Source: Paracoccus sp. IB05 (GTDB lineage: Bacteria; Pseudomonadota; Alphaproteobacteria; Rhodobacterales; Rhodobacteraceae). Taken from it: a stretch of 64,000 nt of DNA. The stretch covers positions 1 through 64,000 of the forward strand of contig NZ_JAEFCF010000001.1 in the NCBI RefSeq assembly GCF_016405985.1, in the 5' to 3' direction. Positions 1-7,798 of this stretch are shown piece by piece. The translations under genes were made by a program, and so were the position numbers. Below the pieces are notes generated by a model that was not told the origin of the DNA, ran no database searches, and worked only from the letters and a program-made list of their open reading frames with translations. The first letter of the stretch is position 1. The number at the start of each line of letters is the position of its first letter.

Positions 1-75
1 GTAATGATGTAATCCTTGTCACATTACCCTTGCTTGATCTGTAAGGTTTGTCACAGGCGGGATGCGAGGCAGGAC

Positions 76-1521
76 ATGGCAGGCGAGGGCAAACGGGGCG
101 AAAAGCTGATCATCGGGCAGCGTCTGAAGGTGCTGCGGCAATCGCTCGGGCTGACCCAGGCGCAGATGGCGAGTGAGCTTGGCGTCTCTGCCAGCTACAT
201 CACCCTGATCGAGGCCGACCAGCGCCCTGCCTCGGCGCAGTTTCTGATGAAACTCGCATCAATCTACGATCTGAATATCTCGGAACTCGCCCCGGCCAGT
301 GACGCGCAGCTGGCCGCAGATTTCAACGCGGCGCTGAAAGATCCGCTCCTTCAGGCCGGGCAGATCCCGAAGGTCGAGATCGAGGCCGTGCTCCAGGCCT
401 CGCCCCGGCTCGCACGCGCCTTCGTCCAGTTGCATGACCGCCACCGTGAGGCCGTCCTGCGCCCGATGGCGGATGACAACCCGCTGACCGATCGCGACAA
501 GGTCGAGGTCCTCTCGGAAAGTTCGCGCCCGGCCGAGGCGGTGCGGGCCTGGTTCTACGCCCGCGGCAATCATGTCGACGCGCTCGACCGCGCCGCCGAG
601 ACGCTGGCGGCGGAATTGCAGCTCCACCGCAGCGAGCCGCATGTGGCGCTCTCGGCCCGGCTTTCGGCGCATGGCGTGCGAACCCGTATCCTGCCGGCGG
701 ATGTGATGGGCGGGCATCTCAGGCGGTTTGATCTGCATCGCAAGGAGCTGATGCTCTCTGAGCTGTTGCGCCAGTCAAGCCGGCGCTTTCAGATCGGCGT
801 TCTGCTGGCGCGCCTGGAGCAGGAACCACTGATCGCGCGGCTCGTTGATGAGGCCGGGCTGACGGAGCCATCTGCTTTCACCCTGATGCGCGTCAGCCTT
901 GCCAATTACTTCGCCGCAGCCCTGGTGATGCCCTATGCGCGTTTCCTCGGCGCCTGCGAAACAACGCGCTATGATGTCGAACTGTTGTCCCACCGCTTTG
1001 GCACCAGTTTCGAGCAGACGGCGCATCGCATGTCGACGCTGCAACGCGAGGGCGCGCGGGGCATCCCGTTCTTCTTCGTGCGGGTGGACCGCGCCGGGAA
1101 CATCTCGAAACGCTTCTCGGCGGGGCGGTTCCCCTTCTCGCGCTTCGGCGGCACCTGCCCGCTCTGGAACATCCACGGCGCTTTCGAGACGCCCGATCAG
1201 GTACAGACGCAGCTGATCCGCATGCCCGAGGGCGCGAGCTATTTTTCGGTTGCGCGCACCGTGACCCGCGCAGGCGGCATGCAGGGGCAACCGGCGCAGC
1301 GGCTTGCGATCGGGCTTGGCTGCGATACCGCCTATGCGCCGCGGCTGATCTATGCGGATGGAATCGACCTTGTCAGATCGAAACCGGTTGAGATCGGGCT
1401 GAACTGCTATCTTTGCGAGCGTCGCGACTGCGCCGCCCGTGCCCATGCGCCGATCAACCGGCCGCTTGCGGTGAATGAACGCGAAAGAAGCCTCGCGATC
1501 TACCGCTTTGGCGAAGAGTAA
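76..1521 (+). CDS. XRE-family regulator of the RamB/ScfR (DUF2083) type
   Basis: Cytoplasmic DNA-binding regulator of 481 residues. The N-terminus (about residues 14-70) is a Cro/C1 helix-turn-helix with the usual LRQSLGLTQAQMA...YITLIE pattern. The middle is an ImmA/IrrE-like region without an HExxH motif. The C-terminus carries a CxxCxxxxC cluster (NCYLCERRDC) typical of the RamB/ScfR/DUF2083 group, which controls short-chain acyl-CoA, acetate or propionate metabolism in actinobacteria and alphaproteobacteria. An in-frame TTG lies at 16, but the ATG at 76 follows an AGGCAGGA-like ribosome site and leaves a normal start just before the HTH. It converges on mesD with a shared hairpin between. 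Its target is not visible here; the neighbouring methionine genes are only a guess. TTGTCACA occurs at 16-23 and 48-55, possibly an operator. Confidence 0.85.
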   Translation: MAGEGKRGEKLIIGQRLKVLRQSLGLTQAQMASELGVSASYITLIEADQRPASAQFLMKLASIYDLNISELAPASDAQLAADFNAALKDPLLQAGQIPKVEIEAVLQASPRLARAFVQLHDRHREAVLRPMADDNPLTDRDKVEVLSESSRPAEAVRAWFYARGNHVDALDRAAETLAAELQLHRSEPHVALSARLSAHGVRTRILPADVMGGHLRRFDLHRKELMLSELLRQSSRRFQIGVLLARLEQEPLIARLVDEAGLTEPSAFTLMRVSLANYFAAALVMPYARFLGACETTRYDVELLSHRFGTSFEQTAHRMSTLQREGARGIPFFFVRVDRAGNISKRFSAGRFPFSRFGGTCPLWNIHGAFETPDQVQTQLIRMPEGASYFSVARTVTRAGGMQGQPAQRLAIGLGCDTAYAPRLIYADGIDLVRSKPVEIGLNCYLCERRDCAARAHAPINRPLAVNERERSLAIYRFGEE

Positions 1522-1550
1522 CATGCCGCCGGCATATCTCCGGCGGCATG
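1522..1550. terminator. Bidirectional hairpin between the XRE regulator and mesD
   Basis: A perfect 11-bp stem (CATGCCGCCGG at 1522-1532, its complement at 1540-1550) with a 7-base loop starts directly after the regulator's stop codon and lies 14 bases beyond the mesD stop on the other strand. The T-tract is weak on both sides, so it is probably a shared terminator or mRNA 3'-end stabiliser for the two converging genes. Confidence 0.65.
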
Positions 1551-1564
1551 ATGATGTGATCTGA

Positions 1565-2593
1565 TTATGCCGTCAGTTCTTTGCGGATGATCTCGGCACC
1601 GGCACCCAGAGCCTGCAATTTTGCCCTTGCGATATGGCGCGGCAGCGGTGCCATGCCGCAATTGGTACAGGGGCAAAGGTTTTCGGCATCTACGAATTGC
1701 AGCGCCTTGCGCAGCGTATTCGCCACTTCCTCCGGCGTCTCAACCCGTTCAGAAGCCACATCAATGGCCCCAACCATCACCTTCTTGCCCCGGATCAGGT
1801 CAATCAGATCCATCGGCACATGCGAATTATGGCATTCAAGCGAAACCATATCAATGCTTGACGCCTGCAGCTTCGGGAAGATCTTTTCATATTGGCGCCA
1901 TTCGGTGCCGAGGGTCTTTTTCCAGTCCGTATTGGCCTTGATGCCGTAGCCATAGCAGATATGAACGGCGGTCTGGCATTTCAGGCCCTCAACCGCCCGC
2001 TCCAGTGTGGCAATCCCCCAGTCATTGACCTCATCGAAAAACACATTGAAAGCGGGCTCGTCAAACTGAATGATATCGACGCCTGCGGCTTCCAGTTCAC
2101 GCGCCTCCTGATTCAGGATCGCAGCAAACTCCCAGGCAAGCTTTTCCCGGCTTTTGTAATGCGCATCATAGAGCGTGTCGATCATGGTCATCGGGCCGGG
2201 CAGCGCCCATTTGATCGGCTGATTCGTCTGCCGCCGCAGGAATTTTGCATCCTCGACAAAGACCGGTCTGCGGCGCGCCACGGCACCGGTGACGGTCGGC
2301 ACGCTGGCATCATAACGATCCCGGATCCTGACGGTTTCTCGTTTCTCAAAGTCAACGCCTTCAAGATGTTCGATGAAAGTGGTGACGAAATGCTGACGGG
2401 TCTGTTCACCGTCGCTGACAATGTCGATGCCGGATTTCTGCTGATCGTCCAGCGCGAGGCGCAACGCATCCTGCCTGCCTTCGGCAAGCGTTGCCCCCTC
2501 AAGTTTCCAGGGCGACCAGAGTTTCTCGGGCTCGGCCAGCCAGGACGGTTTGGGAAGGCTGCCGGCAGTGGCAGTGGGGAGAAGTTTATTCAT
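1565..2593 (-). CDS. mesD: Folate-independent methionine synthase MesD
   Basis: MetE C-terminal-domain homologue of 342 residues that methylates homocysteine without the folate-binding N-terminal half of MetE. The zinc/homocysteine ligands of the MetE fold are visible in order: His and Cys in HICYGYG, Glu in SLECHNS and Cys in CPCTNCGM. Established knowledge: MesD proteins work with a DUF1852 partner (MesX), do not use methyl-tetrahydrofolate, and need oxygen in the bacteria tested; the methyl donor is unknown. Here the DUF1852 gene lies directly upstream, 23 bases away, in one transcript. The ORF can be extended to 2641 but that overlaps mesX; ATG at 2593 follows AAAAGGCT and is preferred. 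A cobalamin riboswitch heads the operon, fitting a B12-independent back-up methionine synthase. Confidence 0.88.
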   Translation of the reverse strand: MNKLLPTATAGSLPKPSWLAEPEKLWSPWKLEGATLAEGRQDALRLALDDQQKSGIDIVSDGEQTRQHFVTTFIEHLEGVDFEKRETVRIRDRYDASVPTVTGAVARRRPVFVEDAKFLRRQTNQPIKWALPGPMTMIDTLYDAHYKSREKLAWEFAAILNQEARELEAAGVDIIQFDEPAFNVFFDEVNDWGIATLERAVEGLKCQTAVHICYGYGIKANTDWKKTLGTEWRQYEKIFPKLQASSIDMVSLECHNSHVPMDLIDLIRGKKVMVGAIDVASERVETPEEVANTLRKALQFVDAENLCPCTNCGMAPLPRHIARAKLQALGAGAEIIRKELTA

Positions 2594-2616
2594 AGTGTGG
2601 AGCCTTTTATATTCTG

Positions 2617-3600
2617 TCAAAGCGCGAAACTGGCTGACCATTGCGAAAGCCTGGCCTGATACGGCCTGATAAAATGCTCTTCCGCGAATTTGGCCTGTTC
2701 CAGCGCCAGACGGCTGCGCTCTTCGCGGTCATAGACAATCCGCGTCAGAGAATAATCCTGATGCTTCAGGCTTGGGTGATAGCAGCTGCCCGCGGCGGCA
2801 TTGGCGTTGTAGATTTCGGGGCGATAGATCTTCTGGAATGTCTCCATCATACTGATGGCGCTGATCATTTCCAGATTTGTATAATCAGCCAGAAGATCTC
2901 CCATGAAATAAAACGCCAGGGGGGCAACGGCGCCCGGCGGCATGAAACAGCGAACCGTCATGCCCATTTTTGCGAAATACCTGTCGGTCAGAGATGCTTC
3001 ATCCTGCCTGTATTCAGCACCAAGAACAGGATGGGTGATATCGGTTCGAATATAGGTTCTGTTGCTTGATACGCTGAGACATATCACCGGTGTCTTGCTG
3101 AAGTTCCGGCGATAGACCTCAGATTTGACGAAACTCCTGAACAGATTTCCATGCAGGTCGCCAAAATCTTCCGGCTCGGTGAAGCCGGATTTTCCTTTGT
3201 TATGCTCCGGGAGCACTATGCTGAAATCATAATCCCGCACATAGGACGAGAAATTATTCCCCGCAGATCCATCAATGACATTGCCGATTTTGTGATCAAG
3301 GATGTTTGTCTTCAGAATTTCAATAATCGGAAACACACCCGCAGTTTCCGCATCCCCCATAGCCATATCGACGGATATGATCTCAACCCCGACGGAATAC
3401 CGGTCACCTTTTGGGTTGTCCCAACCGGCCAGAGAATTGAATCTGTTGGTGATCATCGCCAGAGTGTTTCGCAAATTCTCGCGGCGGTGTGCCCCTCTGG
3501 CGAGATTGGCAAAATTGGTGGTGATGCGCGTATTTTCGGCCGGAATGTAATCCTCGTCGAAGCCAATCTTCGTAACCCTGAACGTGAAACCTTCTGTCAT
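2617..3600 (-). CDS. mesX: MesX, DUF1852 partner of MesD
   Basis: 327-residue DUF1852 protein, the normal length for the family. It shows the family's conserved start (TFRVTKIGFDEDYIPAENTRITTNFANLARG), no signal peptide and no membrane segment. DUF1852 genes occur almost only beside mesD and are needed for MesD function in genetic tests (Price and colleagues' work on folate-independent methionine synthases); the biochemical role is unknown. The ATG at 3600 has AGAAGG about ten bases upstream. It is the first gene after a roughly 340-base leader that contains a cobalamin riboswitch and three hairpins, so it is probably made when B12 is scarce. The only doubt is mechanism, not identity. Confidence 0.88.
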   Translation of the reverse strand: MTEGFTFRVTKIGFDEDYIPAENTRITTNFANLARGAHRRENLRNTLAMITNRFNSLAGWDNPKGDRYSVGVEIISVDMAMGDAETAGVFPIIEILKTNILDHKIGNVIDGSAGNNFSSYVRDYDFSIVLPEHNKGKSGFTEPEDFGDLHGNLFRSFVKSEVYRRNFSKTPVICLSVSSNRTYIRTDITHPVLGAEYRQDEASLTDRYFAKMGMTVRCFMPPGAVAPLAFYFMGDLLADYTNLEMISAISMMETFQKIYRPEIYNANAAAGSCYHPSLKHQDYSLTRIVYDREERSRLALEQAKFAEEHFIRPYQARLSQWSASFAL

Positions 3601-3618
3601 TGTGACATGCCTTCTGAG

Positions 3619-3703
3619 CGGCCTGAAAAGACAGGCCGGAAAACCACAGACACTCCGCGACGGATGTCGCGAAGCCGGCCCCGTGTGACAAATGTCACAC
3701 GGG
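3619..3703 (-). promoter_or_regulatory. Hairpin-rich leader between the B12 riboswitch and mesX
   Basis: Three perfect hairpins lie between riboswitch and start codon: a 10-bp stem with a 4-base loop (3680-3703, arm CCCGTGTGAC), a 6-bp stem CGCGAC/GTCGCG (3656-3671) and a 7-bp stem CGGCCTG/CAGGCCG with loop TCTTTT on the minus strand (3619-3638), which ends just before the AGAAGG ribosome site. None has a clear downstream U-tract, so it is unclear whether the expression platform terminates transcription or masks translation. Confidence 0.55.
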
Positions 3704-3759
3704 CCTTTGCAGTCACCTTTGCGGAACGGCCGCTCCCGACACGCCCACCGCGGCCGGAA

Positions 3760-3942
3760 CAGGTGATCAATCCAGGCAGGTTTCCTGACTTGCGGGTCGT
3801 AACCTTGTCCGGCCTTCCCGGCGCAGAATGCGCGCCAGTGGCATTTCGGACAGGCTCGCCGCTCACAGTTGCGGGGGCAGCTCCGGATTTGGCATTGGCC
3901 TTACCGGATTCCCTTTTAACCGGGGCTTGCCCCCGGCACCTG
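3760..3942 (-). promoter_or_regulatory. Cobalamin (B12) riboswitch
   Basis: Read on the minus strand this contains all hallmark blocks of the cobalamin aptamer in order: AAAAGGGAATCCGGT, GCTGCCCCCGCAACTGT (complement of 3865-3881), GCCACTGG near 3834-3841, GGGAAGG, and the B12 box AAGTCAGGAAACCTGCC (3775-3791). CAGGTG at 3937-3942 pairs with CACCTG at 3760-3765 to close P1. Riboswitches of this class bind adenosyl- or methylcobalamin and switch off B12-independent isozymes or B12 uptake. Position directly upstream of mesX-mesD fits repression of a B12-independent methionine synthase when cobalamin is present. Confidence 0.95.
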
Positions 3943-3951
3943 AATCAATCG

Positions 3952-3982
3952 ATAAAATCCTTTGGGGGCCCGGGAATGTCAA
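3952..3982 (-). promoter_or_regulatory. Candidate sigma-70 promoter for the riboswitch-mesXD transcript
   Basis: On the minus strand TTGACA (3982-3977) is followed after 18-19 bases by ATTTTA/TTTTAT (about 3958-3952). A start near 3945 would begin the RNA almost exactly at the first base of the riboswitch P1 stem, which supports the call. The spacing is slightly long. Confidence 0.5.
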
Positions 3983-4666
3983 CGATTTCAAAGGCAGATT
4001 ATATTCATGAAAATCATGAGCGAAACCGGCAATGTAAGAGATCAGGTTCAGACGAAATTTTTTCAAAACACCCCTCGCGGCTGCACCTGTGCCGGAGCGT
4101 GCTTCTGCGCGCCAGGTGTATCTGAGGGAATTCATACGGTATTGTGTCGTTCCGGCGCATATTTAGCCGGTCTTTTTCACAGTTGGCGCAATCCGGTCAG
4201 CGAAATCACGAACTGTCCCTCGGACATCACCTGAAGCAGGCAGTCTGGCCCTCCGGTTTCAGGCCATATATGCTATAGCGCCTTGCATAGTCCTGCGATC
4301 TGACAGTCACGCAGAAGGATCTGCCTGTCTCGCTGTGGTCATCGACCTCCGTCCCGGCGTCTGAGCGGCTGGTCAATGTAAACCCGGCAGATTTGACCTG
4401 CGCTGCTCAGGGCGGTCTGGTGGCGCAAGCGGAAGGGGGCGCTACGGGGGCCCTGCGCGCGCCATAATCGCGGGCATTCCATGCGCCGCCACGGCGCCTG
4501 ACACGACAACGCGACCGTTTACAGCGTCTTCAGACATATTTGCGATGCTCCGCGCGGCGCCGGTGAAATCTTTCTCGCCGTGTCTCTGGAATACAGCTAA
4601 CATTTCCCCGGTCACGGGTATGTGATCCGTTGCCCGAATGGTTGTGGCACGGCTTACGATTGCAAC
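3983..4666. other. Long intergenic stretch with no supported gene
   Basis: About 680 bases of lower-GC, poorly biased sequence between the mesX promoter and the ribosome site of the antiporter gene. Short open frames exist on both strands (for example 75 codons from an ATG near 4007) but lack good ribosome sites, codon bias or recognisable motifs. I see no tRNA, no strong terminator and no mobile-element ends; it must hold the antiporter promoter. Confidence 0.6.
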
Positions 4667-4679
4667 AGGAGAACCGCAA

Positions 4680-6467
4680 ATGGCGGAACAGGTGGCGGGG
4701 GCGGCCGACGCGGCTGCGCTTCACGGCGGCGGGGTCGATCTGACCACCATTGTCATTCTTCTGGCTGCGGCGGTGATCGCGGTGCCGCTGTTCAGGCGGC
4801 TCGGGCTTGGCTCGGTCCTGGGCTTTCTTGCCGCGGGGCTCTTGATCGGGCCATTCGGCCTCAGGGTGATCGAGGATGCCGAAGCGGTCATCCATGTCGC
4901 AGAACTCGGTGTTGTACTGTTTCTGTTTGTGATCGGGCTCGAGATGCAGCCCTCGCGGCTGTGGTCGATGCGCGGCGAGATTTTCGGGCTGGGGCTGATC
5001 CAGGTGGTCGGGGCCATCACGGTGCTGACCTGCGTCGGGCTGGCGCTTGGCTATCCGGCCTCGGCGAGCTTTGTCGCGGGCACCGGCTTTGTGCTGACCT
5101 CGACCGCGGTCGTCATGCAGATGCTGTCCGAGCGGCGGCAAATGGAGACCCCGGCCGGGCGGCGGATCATTTCGATCCTCCTGCTCGAGGATCTCGCCAT
5201 CGTGCCGCTGCTGGCAATCGTCGCCTTTATCGCGCCTGGCGCCGAGGAAGCCACGATGATGGACCGGGTGCAGGACATCGGCGCCGGGCTTGGCTGTATC
5301 GTAGTGCTGGTTTTGGCCGGGCGCTATCTCCTTGATCCGATGTTTGGGTTTCTGGCGCGGTTTGGCGGGCGGGATGTGATGACGGCGGCCGCGTTGCTTG
5401 TCGTGCTGGCGGCGGCGCTTTTGATGCAGGCGGGCGGGCTTTCGATGGCGATGGGGGCTTTCCTCGCGGGCGTGCTCCTGTCGGAATCGAGCTATCGCCA
5501 CCAGCTGGAAACCGATGTGGAGCCCTTCCGGGGCCTCTTGCTCGGCCTGTTTTTCATGGGGGTCGGGATGGCGCTGAACCTCACCGTGATCCGCGAGAAT
5601 GCGGCGCTGATCGCCTTTTGCGTCCCCGTCTATATCATCCTGAAAATGCTGGTGATCTACAGCGTGGCCCGGCTTTTGAAAACGCCGGCACCCGAGGCGC
5701 GGGAACGCGCGGTCGTTATGGCCCAGGGCGGTGAATTTGCCTTCGTGCTCTATGGCACCGCGACACAGGTCGGGGTGTTGACGACGGAATGGAACGCGAA
5801 CCTGACCGCGATTGTCATCTGCTCGATGGCACTGACCCCCCTGATGATGATCCTTTTTGACCGCTTTTCGCCGAAAGCCGTGGTTTCGATGGAAGGGGTC
5901 GAAGAAGCAAGCGGCCTGAACGCCAATATCCTGCTGATCGGCTTTGGCCGCTTTGGCCAGATGGTCAGCCAGCCGCTGCTGAAACGCGGCTATACGGTCT
6001 CGATCATCGATTCCGATGCGCAGGTGATCCGCGATGCGGCTGATTTCGGCTTCCGCGTCTGGTATGGCGATGGCACGCGCCTGGACATCCTCAGGAATGC
6101 CGGCGCGGCAGAGGCGAGCCTGATCGTCGCCGCCACCGATGACCGCGAGGCCACGCTGAAAATCGTCGAACTGGTGAAACACGAATTCCCGCTGGTGCCG
6201 GTCTTCGCCCGCGCCTGGGACCGGGAACATGCGGTTGCGCTGATGAAGGCAGATGCCGATTTCCAGATCCGTGAGACCCGCGATTCGGCGCTGGCTCTTG
6301 GCCACGCGGCACTGGTGCGGCTGGGCGACACCCCGGAAGAGGCCGATGATCTGATGCAGGATGTGCGGGCGAATGACATTCAGCGCCTCGCCATCGATTT
6401 CACCGAAGGCCTCGCGGCGGGTGCGGGCCTGATCCAGGGCAACAAGGATGCACCCTCGCATCACTGA
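4680..6467 (+). CDS. Kef/YbaL-type monovalent cation:proton antiporter (CPA2) with RCK domain
   Basis: Inner-membrane potassium (or sodium)/proton exchanger of 595 residues. The first roughly 390 residues are about 12 hydrophobic segments with CPA2 signatures (LGLGSVLGFLAAGLLIGPFG, GTGFVLTSTAVVMQML, and AMGAFLAGVLLSES). The C-terminal part is an RCK/TrkA-N nucleotide-binding domain starting at NILLIGFGRFGQMV (about residue 415), with the Rossmann glycines and a downstream acidic residue (IIDSDAQ). Length matches KefB/KefC. ATG at 4680 is preferred over 4638 because AGGAGA (4667-4672) sits 7 bases upstream. No KefF/KefG partner is adjacent, so glutathione gating is not supported by context; YbaL/RosB-like is equally possible. 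Confidence 0.88.
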   Translation: MAEQVAGAADAAALHGGGVDLTTIVILLAAAVIAVPLFRRLGLGSVLGFLAAGLLIGPFGLRVIEDAEAVIHVAELGVVLFLFVIGLEMQPSRLWSMRGEIFGLGLIQVVGAITVLTCVGLALGYPASASFVAGTGFVLTSTAVVMQMLSERRQMETPAGRRIISILLLEDLAIVPLLAIVAFIAPGAEEATMMDRVQDIGAGLGCIVVLVLAGRYLLDPMFGFLARFGGRDVMTAAALLVVLAAALLMQAGGLSMAMGAFLAGVLLSESSYRHQLETDVEPFRGLLLGLFFMGVGMALNLTVIRENAALIAFCVPVYIILKMLVIYSVARLLKTPAPEARERAVVMAQGGEFAFVLYGTATQVGVLTTEWNANLTAIVICSMALTPLMMILFDRFSPKAVVSMEGVEEASGLNANILLIGFGRFGQMVSQPLLKRGYTVSIIDSDAQVIRDAADFGFRVWYGDGTRLDILRNAGAAEASLIVAATDDREATLKIVELVKHEFPLVPVFARAWDREHAVALMKADADFQIRETRDSALALGHAALVRLGDTPEEADDLMQDVRANDIQRLAIDFTEGLAAGAGLIQGNKDAPSHH

Positions 6468-6503
6468 CGCGCCGGTTTACCCCTCGCGCAGTGTTGATCG
6501 GGG

Positions 6504-6532
6504 TTGATCGGACCCGCCGAGGGCCCGATCAA
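6504..6532 (+). terminator. Candidate terminator hairpin after the antiporter gene
   Basis: TTGATCGG (6504-6511) and its complement CCGATCAA (6525-6532) form an 8-bp stem with a 13-base loop, followed by GGTCTTACTT. The U-run is weak. TTGATCGG is also present one step upstream (6494), a 10-base tandem repeat. Confidence 0.4.
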
Positions 6533-6540
6533 GGTCTTAC

Positions 6541-6569
6541 TTGAAAATGTTCCCTTTATGTTCTATGTT
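6541..6569 (+). promoter_or_regulatory. SOS promoter with LexA box
   Basis: GTTC (6549-6552), seven bases, then GTTC (6560-6563): exactly the direct-repeat LexA box known from alphaproteobacteria (GTTC-N7-GTTC). It lies between a -35-like TTGAAA (6541-6546) and a -10-like TATGTT (6564-6569) spaced by 17 bases, so bound LexA would block RNA polymerase. A further GTTCATCTTCATGAAC inverted repeat follows at 6567-6582. Confidence 0.75.
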
Positions 6570-6597
6570 CATCTTCATGAACAGAGGGGAGACCGCT

Positions 6598-6888
6598 ATG
6601 GAAGCTGCCAGTTTCATCATGCCGGTGACGCCGCGCCAGATTGCCTATGCCCGCTCGCTGGCACTGCGCAACAAGACCCTCCTGCCCTGGGAGGTTCAGC
6701 AGGATCGCCGCAGTCTCAGCGCCTGGATCGAGGCGCAGGCGGGGCTGAAACCAGTGCAGGACAATCAGCCGACCTCGAAACAGGTCGCATTCGCCGAAAA
6801 GCTTGCCCGGATCAAACATCGCGCAGTGCCGGATGAATGCTTCCGCGACCGTCAGCTCCTGTCGCGCTGGATCGACAGCAACCGCTGA
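6598..6888 (+). CDS. Small tandem-repeat protein of unknown function, probably SOS-induced
   Basis: 96-residue soluble protein built from two copies of a 36-residue motif: residues 11-46 and 59-94. Shared positions are T-x-x-Q-x-A-x-A-x-x-L-A, then P, then D-R-x-x-L-S-x-W-I. Similar Q-x-A-x-A ... S-x-[WF]-I units are known to me as short C-terminal additions of some plasmid DNA topoisomerase or primase proteins; here they are the whole protein. ATG at 6598 has GAGGGGAGA upstream; a TTG at 6541 in the same frame lies inside the promoter. The LexA box just upstream suggests a role in the DNA damage response. The function is not known to me. Confidence 0.75.
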   Translation: MEAASFIMPVTPRQIAYARSLALRNKTLLPWEVQQDRRSLSAWIEAQAGLKPVQDNQPTSKQVAFAEKLARIKHRAVPDECFRDRQLLSRWIDSNR

Positions 6889-6892
6889 GATC

Positions 6893-7798
6893 TCAGCTGC
6901 CGCCCCCGGTGGCCAGCCCGAGAAAGGCGCGAAACACCCGGGCGGGGGGCGACAGCGCCCTGCCCTTCGACCAGCTCAGCCCGACATCCATGCTGGGCAC
7001 CCCTTCGGCGACCGGGCGTTGTTCGATCCGCTGCCCTTCAAGCGACCAGGGCCGGTAGACCATATCGCTCAGGATGGTGACGCCCATGCCGCTCGCCACC
7101 ATCGAGCGCACGGCTTCGACCGATGAAGTTTCGAAAATCACCCGGGGCCGGATGCCGAAACCTTGCCAGAACTTCGCCTGGGTGCGGTCGGCCTCATCCA
7201 CCGTCAGCATGATATAGGGCTCGCGGATCACCGCCTCGACCGGCACCAGCGGCTCGGTCAGCAATGGGTGTTCAGTCGCCAGCCAGAGCCTGCGGCGCGA
7301 GCGGAACAAGGTCTCGAAATCCAGCTCCTCTTTATTGTCGAGGTTAGAGGTCAGCATCACCGCGATATCCAGATCGCCCGCCACAAGGGCAACCTCGATG
7401 GCCGGCCGTGGCATCTCATGCAATTCCAGCGTGATTCCGGGGTAAGACCGCCGGAACGCCGCCGCATGGCGCGCCATGAAATAGCCCGCCACCGTGTAGG
7501 ACATGCCGAGGCGAAGCCGCCCCGTAGCGCCCGCCTCATCGCCAAGCGGACTGCGCACCGCATCCTCGACCGTGGCAAGGATTGTGCGGGCCCGCGAGAG
7601 GAACCGCGCCCCTTCGGGCGTCAGCACCATCCCCTTCGGGCTGCGCGACAAAAGCTTAACCCCAAGCCCGGCCTGCAAATCCTGGATCGCCGCGGTCACC
7701 GCCGATTGCGAGATATTCATTTCGATCGCAGCATGACTGATCTGCCCCGTCTCGGCGGCAGCGACGAAATATCTCAGCTGTTTCAGGGTCAGGGACAT
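6893..7798 (-). CDS. LysR-family regulator, probable regulator of the pxp operon
   Basis: 301 residues, the normal LysR length. Residues 1-60 form the winged HTH (LTLKQLRYFVAAAETGQISHAAIEMNISQSAVTAAIQDLQ) and the rest a two-lobed effector domain. It is divergent from the 5-oxoprolinase-type operon with about 120 bases between starts, the classic LysR arrangement in which the regulator senses a substrate of the target operon. ATG at 7798 is chosen because it places the HTH at the N-terminus; an upstream extension of 72 codons would run across the divergent promoter and into the neighbouring gene. The effector may be 5-oxoproline or a related lactam (inference). Confidence 0.85.
   Translation of the reverse strand: MSLTLKQLRYFVAAAETGQISHAAIEMNISQSAVTAAIQDLQAGLGVKLLSRSPKGMVLTPEGARFLSRARTILATVEDAVRSPLGDEAGATGRLRLGMSYTVAGYFMARHAAAFRRSYPGITLELHEMPRPAIEVALVAGDLDIAVMLTSNLDNKEELDFETLFRSRRRLWLATEHPLLTEPLVPVEAVIREPYIMLTVDEADRTQAKFWQGFGIRPRVIFETSSVEAVRSMVASGMGVTILSDMVYRPWSLEGQRIEQRPVAEGVPSMDVGLSWSKGRALSPPARVFRAFLGLATGGGS

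Noticed and set aside
3680-3703. Hairpin in the mesX leader as a classic intrinsic terminator
   Set aside because: The stem is strong but no U-tract follows on either strand, so I list it as leader structure only.
3863-4135. 90-codon minus-strand ORF upstream of mesX
   Set aside because: It overlaps the promoter and the first half of the cobalamin riboswitch and shows no coding features.
4007-4234. Possible 75-codon plus-strand ORF with several Cys in the gene-poor gap
   Set aside because: No ribosome site, no third-position GC bias and no motif; the Cys content is not enough to support a gene.
4530-6464. Very long minus-strand open frame (644 codons) opposite the cation antiporter
   Set aside because: Its translation is rich in His, Arg, Gln and Asp, as expected from the antisense of a biased high-GC gene; the plus strand encodes a clear CPA2 protein with RCK domain.
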